DNA of 64,000 nucleotides from Sulfuricella sp. (GCA_023266195.1 JAHFRP010000003.1:124001-188000); one strand, 5' to 3'. Numbered from the stretch's first letter, positions 53,927-62,975 are shown. The notes: generated by a model from the sequence alone, not told the origin. Program-made: numbers and translations.

Positions 53927-54089
53927 GAGCCTGTCGGGCTTAAAGAATCGAGGCGAAAATTCGGCTGGGCGAGGACAGATTTTGCTGGTTTTGCAGGTCA
54001 ATAGTTATTCTATTGACCAAAAAAGCGGCGAAATATGGACCGGCCAGGTGGATTTGCAGCCGATTTCCTTTAAGCCCGACAGGCTCCTA
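53924..54089. mobile_element. MITE-like element, copy 4 of 4 (forward)
   Basis: 166 bp, the most diverged copy (ends taggagcctgtcgggctt / aagcccgacaggctccta with compensating changes in both arms). It lies exactly between two convergent genes and contributes the stop codon to both. Confidence 0.9.
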
Positions 54090-54500
54090 GAACGGTTTGA
54101 CGACGACCAGGATCACCACCGCCACCAGGATCAGCACCGGCAGTTCATTGAACCAGCGGTAAAAGACATGGCTGCGGGTGTTGCGGTTGTCCCTGAAATC
54201 CCGCAGCAGCTTGCCGCAATACCAGTGATAACCGAGCAGGAGCGCGACTAGGGCGAGCTTGGCGTGGAGCCAGCCGCCGTGAAAGCCGAAACCGAGCCAC
54301 AGCCACGAGCCGAGGCCAACCACCGCGATCGCGCTGGGCGTCATGATGCCGCGGTAGAGCTTGCGCTCCATCACCTTGAAGCGCTCGATGCCGATCGCGT
54401 CCTCGCTCATCGCGTGGTAGACGAACAGCCGCGGCAGGTAGAACAGCGCGGAAAACCAGGTCACCACGGCGATGATGTGAAAAGCCTTGATCCAGAGCAT
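54087..54500 (-). CDS. hemJ: Protoporphyrinogen oxidase HemJ-like membrane protein
   Basis: 137 residues, four membrane helices, heme-binding family: LWIKAFHIIAVVTWFSALFY, LPRLFVYHAMSEDAIGIERF, KVMERKLYRGIMTPSAIAVV, GGWLHAKLALVALLLGYHWY, CGKLLRDFRDNRNTRSHVFY, RWFNELPVLILVAVVILVVV, KPF, with the conserved His in HIIAV and WLHAK. Ends in the usual VVVKPF, so length is normal. The stop TAG (54087-54089) comes from the MITE junction. Acts after HemF in heme synthesis. Confidence 0.92.
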   Translation of the reverse strand: MLWIKAFHIIAVVTWFSALFYLPRLFVYHAMSEDAIGIERFKVMERKLYRGIMTPSAIAVVGLGSWLWLGFGFHGGWLHAKLALVALLLGYHWYCGKLLRDFRDNRNTRSHVFYRWFNELPVLILVAVVILVVVKPF

Positions 54501-54564
54501 GTTCGTTTCTCAAGCTGTTAAAATCCGGGCAACTATACCACAGGGGTATGCCGCATATCGGGGG

Positions 54565-55104
54565 GTGAAGGTGAAAGGCGAGGGATGGCGAAAATGGGCC
54601 AGATTGAAACCGGACTGGCTCACGTTGGTGCTGTTCGGGCTGATCGCCTATGTCTGGTTCCGTCCGCCGGCGTGGGTATCGGATGAAAACCGCACCGCAC
54701 CGGCAATTAAGGCAACCTCGCTGGACGGCCGGCCGATCCCGCTGGAGCAATGGCGCGGCAAGGTGGTGCTGGTCAACTTCTGGGCCACCTGGTGCCCCTA
54801 CTGCCGCCATGAAATGCCCGCGATGGAGCGGTTCTATCGGGATTACCGGGCGCAGGGCTTCGAAATCCTGGCGCTGTCGCAGGACGATGCGCCCGAGCCG
54901 GTGCGCCGGTTCATGGAAAAAGAAGGCTACCATTTTCCCGCCGCCATGGCCGAAGCGGGGCAGGCGGATTCACTGGGCGGCGCCAGCCGCCTGCCGACCT
55001 CGTTCCTGATCGACCGGCAGGGCCGGGTGCGCTACAAAATCAGCGGGCAGGTGCACTACGCCCGGCTGGAAAACCTGGTGAAGCCGCTGCTGGCGGAGAA
55101 ATAA
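54565..55104 (+). CDS. TlpA-like periplasmic thiol-disulfide protein
   Basis: 179 residues from GTG 54565, or GTG 54571; an upstream TTG-type start at 54487 would add codons that overlap the hemJ promoter region. One N-terminal membrane anchor (LTLVLFGLIAYVWFRPPAWV) and a thioredoxin-fold domain with VVLVNFWATWCPYCRHEMPA: active site CPYC. SRLPTSFLIDRQGRVRY has the cis-Pro. Likely acts in cytochrome maturation or periplasmic reduction. Its 3' end overlaps the convergent VapC-like gene by 65 nt. Confidence 0.88.
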   Translation: MKVKGEGWRKWARLKPDWLTLVLFGLIAYVWFRPPAWVSDENRTAPAIKATSLDGRPIPLEQWRGKVVLVNFWATWCPYCRHEMPAMERFYRDYRAQGFEILALSQDDAPEPVRRFMEKEGYHFPAAMAEAGQADSLGGASRLPTSFLIDRQGRVRYKISGQVHYARLENLVKPLLAEK

Positions 55105-55498
55105 TCCTAAACGGGTTGCGGATTACCACGTCGTCAACAACCATTTCTCCCTGCATATCTTCCGACCACAGAACCGCCGCGCCGGAGAGAACCGCGGTCG
55201 CGCAAATGTGCGCGTCATAAAACGAAAGTGGGCAGCGCTTTGCAATTTCGACGGCCCGCTCATGCGATTCCACGGTCAGCGGCAGCACGTCGCACGCCGA
55301 TTTCACGGCAAGCAACAAAGCTTCTATCTCGCCCCACGGCATTTTGAGCTTGCGCCGGCAAACCGACACGACTTCATTCAATACCTGCACGCTGACGATG
55401 CCGCCCTCGCCGATTACGGCTTCGGCCCGGTCCGCCTTGGAAGGATCGCCGGACAGCAAATACAGAATGACGTTGCTATCGATGAACGGCTTGCTCAC
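55040..55498 (-). CDS. PIN-domain toxin (VapC-like), C-terminal extension
   Basis: 152 residues. PIN-type RNase: FIDSNVILYLLSGDPSKADR (catalytic Asp), LNEVVSVCRRKL (Glu), LSFYDAHICATAVLSGAAVL with the second Asp, and WSEDMQGEMVVDDVVIRNPF. Family members usually end near NPF; here 21 more residues (RIISPPAAASPGFPAGRSAP) are read from the antisense of the convergent TlpA-like gene, so the native stop was probably lost or never present. Overlaps the antitoxin by 4 nt. Confidence 0.85.
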   Translation of the reverse strand: MSKPFIDSNVILYLLSGDPSKADRAEAVIGEGGIVSVQVLNEVVSVCRRKLKMPWGEIEALLLAVKSACDVLPLTVESHERAVEIAKRCPLSFYDAHICATAVLSGAAVLWSEDMQGEMVVDDVVIRNPFRIISPPAAASPGFPAGRSAPAR

Positions 55499-55734
55499 AG
55501 ATCATTCCGCTCGTTCGCCTCAAGACGATCGAAGTGAAAATCGGCGGGCAATCGCCCCCGGAACTGGCGCAAGCGGGTCAACAGCGCCTGGGTATCGGGT
55601 TTTTTGGAAATCTCGAAGCTTCTGGCGCCGACAGCGTGAAGATCGATTTCCTCGCCTTCCTTCAGATCGAGTGCCTGCACGACGGCAGCGGGTAGCCTTA
55701 CGGCAAGGGAATTGCCCCATTTTGCGACTTGCAT
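55495..55734 (-). CDS. AbrB/MazE-type antitoxin of a VapBC-like module
   Basis: 79 residues: QVAKWGNSLAVRLPAAVVQA, LDLKEGEEIDLHAV is the swapped-hairpin AbrB DNA-binding fold; the C-terminal part (LTRLRQFRGRLPADFHFDR) should bind the PIN toxin. The pair lies downstream of the restriction operon, with about 100 nt between. Confidence 0.9.
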   Translation of the reverse strand: MQVAKWGNSLAVRLPAAVVQALDLKEGEEIDLHAVGARSFEISKKPDTQALLTRLRQFRGRLPADFHFDRLEANERNDL

Positions 55735-55830
55735 GACTGGCCTCTCATGATATACGTGTTATAAAAGTATATCCTTGACGGTGCAAAATGAGAAGCGGAG
55801 AGCGGGTGAGTCTTTGTCGCCGACAAAGCG

Positions 55831-56664
55831 CTAATGGACTGTCGCAAACTCGACGATTTTATCAACCTGGGTGGCAGCTACTACCATGACGCCTTCATTG
55901 CCCATTTTCCGGGTGATTTCCTGGAAAATATCGAACCGCTCGCCTTTTTCCTCGGGACCCTGTACGGGGAACAAGACTTGCTCGGGCAGCAGTTTCAGGG
56001 CGCGCAGCTTTTCGACTCTGCCCATCCATGCCCAGCCGTGGTCATAAATCTTGGCCGGGTCCTCGTGGGCCAGGTGCAAGGGCTTAAGCGCCTTTAGCGG
56101 CTTGCCGTCCCGCATGTTCACAAACGGGAAGTGGGTGTGATATGAGGCCGGGTTGCCGATGGTTTGGCCTTTGTATTGTTTGTTCAGGTTTGCATCGCGC
56201 AAGACCCGGAACACGGTTTTTTCCAGCAGTTTTTCCTGCTCGGCCTTGGTGGCGAAGTTGCGTTCGACATAGTGGGCAAACAGGGCATCCAGCTCCTGGG
56301 CGGGATCGTCGGCCAGGATGGCACGGGCGCCGTCGAAGCGCATCATGACTTCGCGCGGACGGGTCAGTTCGGCAAAAAGATGGCGGCCCAACTCGGCTTC
56401 GGCAAAACCACGGTTTTCCTGTTGCTGAGCCAGAAATTCCTGGATTCGCTTCAGCTCCTTCCTGAAATCATCCCGCGCACGGCGGTAAATTCCGGCGTCG
56501 AGCTCTTCAAAAAAAGCCGTGATGCGGCGGATGTGCGTCATTAGCCGGAAATCGAAATAGCCGGTATCGGGGCACATCAATACCACGCCCACGTTGGCGA
56601 ATTCACCGGTTTCCAGATAGGGAAGGAAACGGACGATAGCGTACTGGCAGAGGTGTTTTTTCAT
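55831..56664 (-). CDS. DUF3037 family protein
   Basis: 277 residues from ATG 56664, whose A is the last base of the TGA stop of the HipA-like gene, so the two are translationally coupled. N-terminal YAIVRFLPYLETGEFANVGV, VLMCPDTGYFDFRL is the DUF3037 signature; then helical text (ELKRIQEFLAQQQENRGFAE) and a C-terminal part with DHGWAWMGRVEKLRALKLLP. DUF3037 proteins are commonly paired with HipA-like kinases. The biochemical role is unknown. Confidence 0.85.
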   Translation of the reverse strand: MKKHLCQYAIVRFLPYLETGEFANVGVVLMCPDTGYFDFRLMTHIRRITAFFEELDAGIYRRARDDFRKELKRIQEFLAQQQENRGFAEAELGRHLFAELTRPREVMMRFDGARAILADDPAQELDALFAHYVERNFATKAEQEKLLEKTVFRVLRDANLNKQYKGQTIGNPASYHTHFPFVNMRDGKPLKALKPLHLAHEDPAKIYDHGWAWMGRVEKLRALKLLPEQVLFPVQGPEEKGERFDIFQEITRKMGNEGVMVVAATQVDKIVEFATVH

Positions 56665-57404
56665 CACGCCATGTTCCAAAAATCGTTGCCCATGTATCGT
56701 AGAAGCGTAGCACGAAGGGTATCGCGGTCAAGGTCGGCGGGAACCCCGTGATCCACCCACCACCATTCGGGCGGTACAGTATCGCAGGCCTGATCGAATT
56801 CGGCAAATGCCTCGGCCAGACGGGCCTGATAGCCAAGCCGCTCGACCATATCGTCGAAAATCGACGACAAATCCTGATGGAAAACGTGGGTCTGGCGGAA
56901 CCGTCGCCGGTCGAAATCCGGATCAAACGCCTGGTTATGGTCGATAACGGCCAATTTGCCGGCTTCCTGATCCCACAGCAGGTTGGGGTTGCCGCCCTGC
57001 TCCGTCAGATTGCGGTCGCCGTTGTGAACCCACCAGTCGAACACCAAAATATCCCTGCGCAATGGCGCATTCACCGCCGGCAACAACGCCACCGAGAATT
57101 CCTGCGGGTGCGGCACGGCGCGTGAGCCAAAAGCCGGGCCCGCCCCAAGATCATTGATCCCCTCGATATCGTTTTCCTGGATCAATTCAGGCGGCACATC
57201 GACGATCTGGAAATCCGCCACCGGCAAGCCAAAGGCCATGGCCAGCTTGCCGCAGACATATTCGGCGATCAGGCTATGCCGCCCGGCGCCGTGGCCTTTG
57301 ACGAAATAGGCATGGCCGTCCTCGCCCCGGCAAATAAATGGCCGCGTCACGCCTTGAGTTGATCGACGAATCACTTCGACAATTTGAACCGGCGCGGCGT
57401 TCAC
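56664..57404 (-). CDS. HipA-like Ser/Thr kinase-fold protein
   Basis: 246 residues from GTG 57404, 4 nt after the hsdS stop. Kinase features: RPFICRGEDGHAYFVKGHGA (ATP-binding Lys), LPAVNAPLRRDILVFDWWVH, then the catalytic loop HNGDRNLTEQGGNPNLLWD (HxxDxxxxN-like) and the metal-binding AVIDHNQAFD. It is the compact HipA family without the N-terminal HipB-binding part, and no HipB-like antitoxin is adjacent. It lies between hsdS and DUF3037 in one tight run, which suggests a role with the restriction system. Confidence 0.85.
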   Translation of the reverse strand: MNAAPVQIVEVIRRSTQGVTRPFICRGEDGHAYFVKGHGAGRHSLIAEYVCGKLAMAFGLPVADFQIVDVPPELIQENDIEGINDLGAGPAFGSRAVPHPQEFSVALLPAVNAPLRRDILVFDWWVHNGDRNLTEQGGNPNLLWDQEAGKLAVIDHNQAFDPDFDRRRFRQTHVFHQDLSSIFDDMVERLGYQARLAEAFAEFDQACDTVPPEWWWVDHGVPADLDRDTLRATLLRYMGNDFWNMA

Positions 57405-57408
57405 GGTC

Positions 57409-59163
57409 TCAGGCCTCGGCGGAGGATGATTGGGTTATTGCTTGCATCAGCTTCTGACTGAGCTGCCGGGCTTGGGTGAGCTTTTCCGACAGCGCATCGC
57501 AGACGGCCATCATTTCATCGACCTTGGCGACGATGCGGGATTGTTCTGCAAAAGGAGGTAGCGGAACAGGCAATTCATTCATGCTTTTCAGTGAAAGATT
57601 TTTGATTGTCGTACCACTTGCGCTCTGCAAGGCATAGTCAATGAAATATTGGCTTTCTATTACCAGCCTTACAAAATGTTTGTTGACGTATTCAGACAAG
57701 TCGAAGTAACAAGCACTTTTTCCAAGAATAACCTGCTCGTTATTGTAGAAGGCCATGCTACCCAGAGTGCCGTTAATTGAAACCAATACGGTATTTAACG
57801 ACATTGGTTTCTTATGTTTTTGCATTTCATCAAACGACACGGTCTTTGTGTGCGGCTTAATGACAATTTTTCCGTCAGCCAAGTTGTTACCGTTAATGAA
57901 GTAATAATTTGTACCTCCAACGTATGCTGGAGTGCCATGCAGCCCGTCTCCTAGTGCGAAAACCAATAATCGGAGGCGTGACCACTCCCAGCATCGAGGT
58001 ACTACAAACGGCTTTTCATCCTCGCCAATCCCCGCCAGCGGCTTGTCCTTCCTGATCTTGCCCCCGGCCACCAACCGCGCCTTCTCCGCCGCAATCTTCT
58101 TGAGCAGTTCGCCGGCGGGTTCGTCGCTAGGGTCTTGCGGCACCAGCTTGCCTTGCACGGCGAGTTGCAGCAGGGTTTGTTTGAGTTTGGCGATGGATTC
58201 GGGGGTGTCGAACAGCAGGTCGAAGTGCGCCGCCAGCCGCGCCCAGTTTTCGGCGAAAGCCTGCGCGTCGGCGCTTTGCGTGAGGGTGCCGAGCAGCGCC
58301 GCCACCAGCCGCTCGTGGGCTGCGCCTTGGCTGGTCTGCTGTGCTTCAAGCTGGTCGCAGAGCTGCATCAGTTCATCGACCTTGGCGACGATGCGGGATT
58401 GTTCCACAAGGGGTGGCAAGGGAAAAATAATGGATGCGAGCACCTTCCCGGACATGTTGGAGATGCCTACACCTTGCCGGTATTGATTTATTTCACCAGT
58501 AGTATTCAGCTTGTCAAAGAAACGATACGCGAAGTATGGATTTATTGCTTGAAAAAAACGGGCGCGATGTATGTGATTTTGTATGCAAATATCTGAATCA
58601 AGATTCCATACTGCGGCTCTACCCGCTTCTCCGCCTTCGCAGATCAATAGGTCATTTTTTGTTGCATTACATTTCTCAAGCTCTTCATCTCTAATGGGCA
58701 TTTGACGGACATTTTCTAACTCGAAGCGGCCCCAATATAGATTTGAGGTTGTTATGTAGGCTCTGAGCTTCCCCGTATTTCTCCCTTTATCAAGAGTCTT
58801 CCCTGAATTGTGCTGAGCAATTTCCCCAAATCGCACCCATTCCCACCCCTGCGGCAAGGCATAAGGCTTTTCATCCTCAGAAATCCCCCCTAGCCCCCCT
58901 TTTTCAAAGGGGGGAACCGAGGCGGCAGTCTTCCCCCTTTGAAAAAGGGGGATTGAGGGGGATTTGATCTTGCCCTCGGCCACCAGCCGCAACTTTTCCG
59001 CCGCGATCTTCTTGAGCAGTTCGCTGGCGGGCTCATCGCCGGGGTCTTGCGGCACCAGCTTGCCGCGCACCGCCAGATTGAGAATCAGCTCGCGCAGCTT
59101 CTGCACGCCATTGGGCGCGGCGGCGAGCAGATGGAAATGCTCGGTGAGCAGGTGGGCGCCCAT
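57409..59163 (-). CDS. hsdS: Type I restriction specificity subunit HsdS
   Basis: 584 residues, longer than most HsdS. Two target recognition domains (about 95-240 and 390-545) are each followed by a conserved helix: LPPLVEQSRIVAKVDELMQL, CDQLEAQQ (about 255-280) and LPPFAEQSRIVAKVDEMMAV, CDALSEKLTQ (end). Conserved lead-ins are EDEKPYALPQGWEWVRFGEI and EDEKPFVVPRCWEWSRLRLL. Residues about 70-96 (SPSIPLFQRGKT, PPFEKGGLGGI) are encoded by an inserted palindrome in frame. Its ATG shares an A with the hsdM TAA stop. Target sequence unknown. Confidence 0.93.
   Translation of the reverse strand: MGAHLLTEHFHLLAAAPNGVQKLRELILNLAVRGKLVPQDPGDEPASELLKKIAAEKLRLVAEGKIKSPSIPLFQRGKTAASVPPFEKGGLGGISEDEKPYALPQGWEWVRFGEIAQHNSGKTLDKGRNTGKLRAYITTSNLYWGRFELENVRQMPIRDEELEKCNATKNDLLICEGGEAGRAAVWNLDSDICIQNHIHRARFFQAINPYFAYRFFDKLNTTGEINQYRQGVGISNMSGKVLASIIFPLPPLVEQSRIVAKVDELMQLCDQLEAQQTSQGAAHERLVAALLGTLTQSADAQAFAENWARLAAHFDLLFDTPESIAKLKQTLLQLAVQGKLVPQDPSDEPAGELLKKIAAEKARLVAGGKIRKDKPLAGIGEDEKPFVVPRCWEWSRLRLLVFALGDGLHGTPAYVGGTNYYFINGNNLADGKIVIKPHTKTVSFDEMQKHKKPMSLNTVLVSINGTLGSMAFYNNEQVILGKSACYFDLSEYVNKHFVRLVIESQYFIDYALQSASGTTIKNLSLKSMNELPVPLPPFAEQSRIVAKVDEMMAVCDALSEKLTQARQLSQKLMQAITQSSSAEA
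58890..58962. repeat. In-frame palindrome CCCCCTTTGAAAAAGGGGG inside hsdS
   Basis: cccctagcccccctttttca, aaggggggaac and later cttccccctttgaaaaaggg, ggattgaggggg form two related hairpins. The block is read in frame within hsdS and encodes a Pro/Gly/Phe-rich stretch. Same words at 48359-48381. Confidence 0.85.
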
Positions 59164-60608
59164 TATCCGGCTTCCAGCGCGGCGGCGAGGATGCCTTTCA
59201 GCTTGTCGCGGGTGGCGGCGATGTCGGCTTGCAACGCGGCGTAGTCGCGCAGCAGTTCGTCCGGGTCATGCGCGATGGCGTCCGGGCTGTGCGGGTTCTT
59301 GATGTCGAGGTTGTAGTTGCGGGCCTTGATGTCGGCCACCGCTACGCGCCAGGCGTATTCGTTTTCGACCCGGTTGTTCCACCAGGCTTTTTCCGGCGCG
59401 AATTCCTCGATGCGCATCGGCTTGGTCTTGTTGTAGCTCTTGGCGCCCGCCGGGTAGGGGTGCTCGTAGTACCAGATTTCCTCGGTGGGGCTGCCCTTGC
59501 TGAAGAACAGCAGGTTGGTCTTGATCCCGGTGTAGGGGTTGAACACGCCATTGGGCAGGCGCACGATGGTGTGCAGGTTGCAGGTTTCCAGCAGGTGTTC
59601 CTTGATGCGGGTCTTGATGCCTTCGCCGAACAGGGTGCCGTCCGGCAGCACCACGGCGGCGCGGCCGCCCTCCTTGAGCAGATGGGCGATCAGCACCAGG
59701 AACAGGTCGGCGGTTTCGCGGGTGCGGAAGGTGGCCGGGAAGTTGGATTCGATGCCGTCTTCTTCCATGCCGCCGAAGGGCGGGTTGGTGACGACCACAT
59801 CGAAACGGTCTTTGGGGCCGTAGCCGATGAGCGGGCGCGACAGGGTGTTGTCGTGGCGGATGTGGGTGGGCACGTCGATGCCGTGCAGGATCATGTTGGT
59901 GGTGCACAAGAGGTGCGGCAGCGGCTTTTTCTCGACGCCGTTGATGCTGGACTGGAGCAGCCGGTCGTCCTCGACGGTTTTGACGCCGTGCTTGCGCACA
60001 TGCTCGACGGCACAGGTGAGAAAGCCGCCGGTGCCGCAGGCCGGGTCGAGCACTTTTTCGCCCAACTGGGGATCGACCATTTCCACCATGAACTGGGTCA
60101 CGGCGCGGGGCGTGTAGTATTCGCCCGCATTGCCGGCGCTTTGCAGGTCTTTCAGAATCTGCTCGTAGAGGTCGCCGAACAGGTGGCGGTCCTGCGCCTT
60201 GTTGAAGTCGATGCCTTCGTTGATCTTGTTGATCACCTGCCGCATCAGCTGGCCGGATTTCATGTAGTTGTAGGCATCCTCGAACACCGCGCGAATGACG
60301 AAGCCGCGCTGGTCGTCGGGGGCCGGCTGCATGCCCTTGAGGGTCGGGAATAGCTGGTTGTTGACGAAGGCCATCAGGTCTTCGCCGGTCAGCCCTTCGG
60401 CATCCGCCGCCCAGTGGCGCCAGCGCAGGGGGTCGGGAATGGGCGAGCGGTAGGCTTCGTCGAGCAGCTCGTATTCGCTTTCCTTGTCGTCAAAAATCTT
60501 GAGGAACAGCATCCAGACCAACTGGCCGATGCGCTGCGCGTCGCCATCGACGCCGACATCCTTGCGCATGATGTCCTGGATGGATTTGATGGTGGTGGAG
60601 ATGGACAT
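59163..60608 (-). CDS. hsdM: Type I restriction-modification DNA methyltransferase HsdM
   Basis: 481 residues. N6-adenine methyltransferase: SAM motif VLDPACGTGGFLTCAVEHV (about 170-188) and catalytic VVTNPPFGGMEEDGIES (NPPF, about 263-279). N-terminal HsdM helical domain with SIQDIMRKDVGVDGDAQRIG and MKSGQLMRQVINKINEGIDF. Overlaps hsdS by 1 nt; hsdR ends 9 nt upstream of its ATG. Confidence 0.96.
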   Translation of the reverse strand: MSISTTIKSIQDIMRKDVGVDGDAQRIGQLVWMLFLKIFDDKESEYELLDEAYRSPIPDPLRWRHWAADAEGLTGEDLMAFVNNQLFPTLKGMQPAPDDQRGFVIRAVFEDAYNYMKSGQLMRQVINKINEGIDFNKAQDRHLFGDLYEQILKDLQSAGNAGEYYTPRAVTQFMVEMVDPQLGEKVLDPACGTGGFLTCAVEHVRKHGVKTVEDDRLLQSSINGVEKKPLPHLLCTTNMILHGIDVPTHIRHDNTLSRPLIGYGPKDRFDVVVTNPPFGGMEEDGIESNFPATFRTRETADLFLVLIAHLLKEGGRAAVVLPDGTLFGEGIKTRIKEHLLETCNLHTIVRLPNGVFNPYTGIKTNLLFFSKGSPTEEIWYYEHPYPAGAKSYNKTKPMRIEEFAPEKAWWNNRVENEYAWRVAVADIKARNYNLDIKNPHSPDAIAHDPDELLRDYAALQADIAATRDKLKGILAAALEAG

Positions 60609-60617
60609 TTAAATCTT

Positions 60618-62975
60618 TTAACCTTGTTGATACAACTGTTCTTCCAGCTCGTGAATGGCCGCCAGATAGCGATCACGCCCGCCGAAGGTCTGGATGATTT
60701 CAATCGGGGTGCCGAGCGCGTTGACCGGTTCCAGTTGCAGGACGTTCATGCTCTCGATGTTCTCGATGCCGGTGTCGGCGTATTTGTCGAGCAGCGCTTC
60801 CAGCACCTTGCGGGCCTGCTCGCCATATCGGGTGAAGTAGTTGCGCTTTTTGACCTGTTCAACCCGTTCCCGGCGCGTCAGCGGCGGCTGGTCGAAGGCG
60901 ATATGGCAGATCAGGTCGAATACGTCGTAATCCCGGCCGACCTCATTGGCCAAGGGTTCGAGCAGTACGCCCTGCTGTTCCAGTTCTTCGACGATGGCCT
61001 GTTTCTTGTCGGCTTCGGCCCAGCGCTTGAGGAATTGATCGAGCGAGGCGTAGCCTTTGCGCACCGCCCTGCGGGTATAGTCCTTGAGGGATTCGGTGAT
61101 CAGCTTGCCGTCCGGGCCGTAATATTGCACCCGCTCGGCGACGACATAGACGGCGACTTCCTTGCCGACCACATATTTGATGCGGCGCTCGCCGGGTTTT
61201 TCCGGCGGCAGGGGCGGCTCCGGCGGTCCGGGGGGCTGTTCGCCGCCTTCATCCTCTCCCGGCACTTCATCCGGGGGGATGGGCGGGTCTTCCGGGGCAG
61301 GTTCGAAGATTTGCACCGGTTCGCCATCAAAGGCCGGATCGGCGAACAGCTCGGTGGCCTTCTTGAAATCCATGATGGTGAAGTAGAACTTGTCGTAGTC
61401 CTCGTTGATGCGGGTGCCCCGGCCGATGATCTGCTTGAATTCGGTCATCGACTGGATGCGCTGGTCCAGCACGATCAGCTTGCAGGTCTGGGCATCGACC
61501 CCGGTGGTCATGAGCTTGGAGGTGGTGGCGATGACCGGGTAGCGGCTCTCGGGGTTGATGAAGTTGTCCAGCTCGGCTTTGCCTTCGGCCTCGTCGCCAG
61601 TGATGCGCATGATGTATTTGCGGTTTTCCTTGACCCGCGCCGCATTGATGTTGGTCAGCGCCTGCCGCATGCGCTCCGCATGGTCGATGTCTTCGCAGAA
61701 TACAATGGTCTTGTCGTAGGGATTGGTGGCTTCGAGGTACTCGGTGATTTTCCAGGCCACCAGCCGGGTGCGCTCGTCCAGCACCAGGTTTTTGTCGAAA
61801 TCGGACTGGTTGTAGATGCGGTCTTCAATCGCCAGGCCGTTCTTGTCGAGCTGGCCTTTCTTGGGGCGCCAGCCCAGCAAATCCTTGTCCAGATCGATGC
61901 GCACCACCTTGTAGGGGGCGAGAAAGCCATCCTCGATGCCTTGTTTGAGGGAGTAGGTGTAAACCGGCTCGCCAAAGTAGTTGATGTTGGAAACATCCTT
62001 GGTTTCCTTGGGCGTGGCGGTCAGGCCGATCTGTGTCGCCGCGCTGAAGTAATCCAGAATCTCGCGCCATGCCGAATCCTCGGCGGCGCTGCCACGGTGG
62101 CATTCATCGACGACAATCAGGTCGAAAAAATCCGGCGAGAATTGCTTGTAGATGTTCCGCTCTTCCTCGTTGCCGGTGACGGCCTGATACAGCGACAGGT
62201 AGATTTCATAGGACTTGTCGACCTGCCGTTTTTGAATCTTGGTCATGGCAGGGCCGAACGGCTTGAAATCGTTGGTCTTGGTCTGGTCGATGAGGATGTT
62301 GCGGTCTGCCAGGTAGAGGATGCGTTTTTTGGTCTTGGATTTCCATAGCCGCCAGATGATCTGGAAGGCGGTGTAGGTTTTGCCTACCCCCGTCGCCATG
62401 ACCAGCAGAATGCGCTGCTGCCCCTTGGCCAGGGCTTCGATGGTGCGGTTGATGGCGTTGGTCTGGTAATAGCGCGGCATGCGCCCGCTGCCGTCGTCGA
62501 AATAGGGGAATTCCACGGTGGAGCGCGTCTCGGCGCTGGCCAGCCCTTTCCACCGGCAATAGCGCTGCCAGAGCTCCTCCGGGCCGGGCATGGCGGACAG
62601 CGTGAGCTCACTCTCGACCAAGCTGCCATCCCCGGTGCGGTCGTGCTCAAGAAAACCATCGCCATTGCTGGAATAAACAAACGGGACATCCAGTGTTTCG
62701 GCATAGCCCAATGCCTGCTGCATCCCGTCACCCAGGCCATGATTGTTGTCCTTGGCTTCGATAATGGCGATGGGCAGGTTGGGCTTGTAGTAGAGGATAT
62801 AGTCGGCGCGTTTCTGCTCGCCCCGCGTGTGCATCTTGCCGCGCACGATGATGCGGCCTTTGGTGAAGCCGACTTCCTCACGAATTTGGGTGTGCAAGTC
62901 CCAGCCGGCGGCGGTCAGTGCCGGCGTGATGAATTTCGTGCAGATGTCGCGCTCGGAGAGCTTCTTTTTATCCAT
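60618..62975 (-). CDS. hsdR: Type I restriction endonuclease subunit HsdR
   Basis: 785 residues from ATG 62975 ([20 protein letters not shown]); a TTG at 63068 would add 31 residues of unlikely text. N-terminal nuclease: [23 protein letters not shown]-type D...EAK motif (shown in part). SF2 motor: Walker [23 protein letters not shown] in [26 protein letters not shown] and [15 protein letters not shown] Pro/Glu-rich linker (about 560-605) leads to an EcoEI-type C-terminal domain. First gene of the operon hsdR-hsdM-hsdS-hipA-like-DUF3037. Confidence 0.95.
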   Translation of the reverse strand: MDKKKLSERDICTKFITPALTAAGWDLHTQIREEVGFTKGRIIVRGKMHTRGEQKRADYILYYKPNLPIAIIEAKDNNHGLGDGMQQALGYAETLDVPFVYSSNGDGFLEHDRTGDGSLVESELTLSAMPGPEELWQRYCRWKGLASAETRSTVEFPYFDDGSGRMPRYYQTNAINRTIEALAKGQQRILLVMATGVGKTYTAFQIIWRLWKSKTKKRILYLADRNILIDQTKTNDFKPFGPAMTKIQKRQVDKSYEIYLSLYQAVTGNEEERNIYKQFSPDFFDLIVVDECHRGSAAEDSAWREILDYFSAATQIGLTATPKETKDVSNINYFGEPVYTYSLKQGIEDGFLAPYKVVRIDLDKDLLGWRPKKGQLDKNGLAIEDRIYNQSDFDKNLVLDERTRLVAWKITEYLEATNPYDKTIVFCEDIDHAERMRQALTNINAARVKENRKYIMRITGDEAEGKAELDNFINPESRYPVIATTSKLMTTGVDAQTCKLIVLDQRIQSMTEFKQIIGRGTRINEDYDKFYFTIMDFKKATELFADPAFDGEPVQIFEPAPEDPPIPPDEVPGEDEGGEQPPGPPEPPLPPEKPGERRIKYVVGKEVAVYVVAERVQYYGPDGKLITESLKDYTRRAVRKGYASLDQFLKRWAEADKKQAIVEELEQQGVLLEPLANEVGRDYDVFDLICHIAFDQPPLTRRERVEQVKKRNYFTRYGEQARKVLEALLDKYADTGIENIESMNVLQLEPVNALGTPIEIIQTFGGRDRYLAAIHELEEQLYQQG

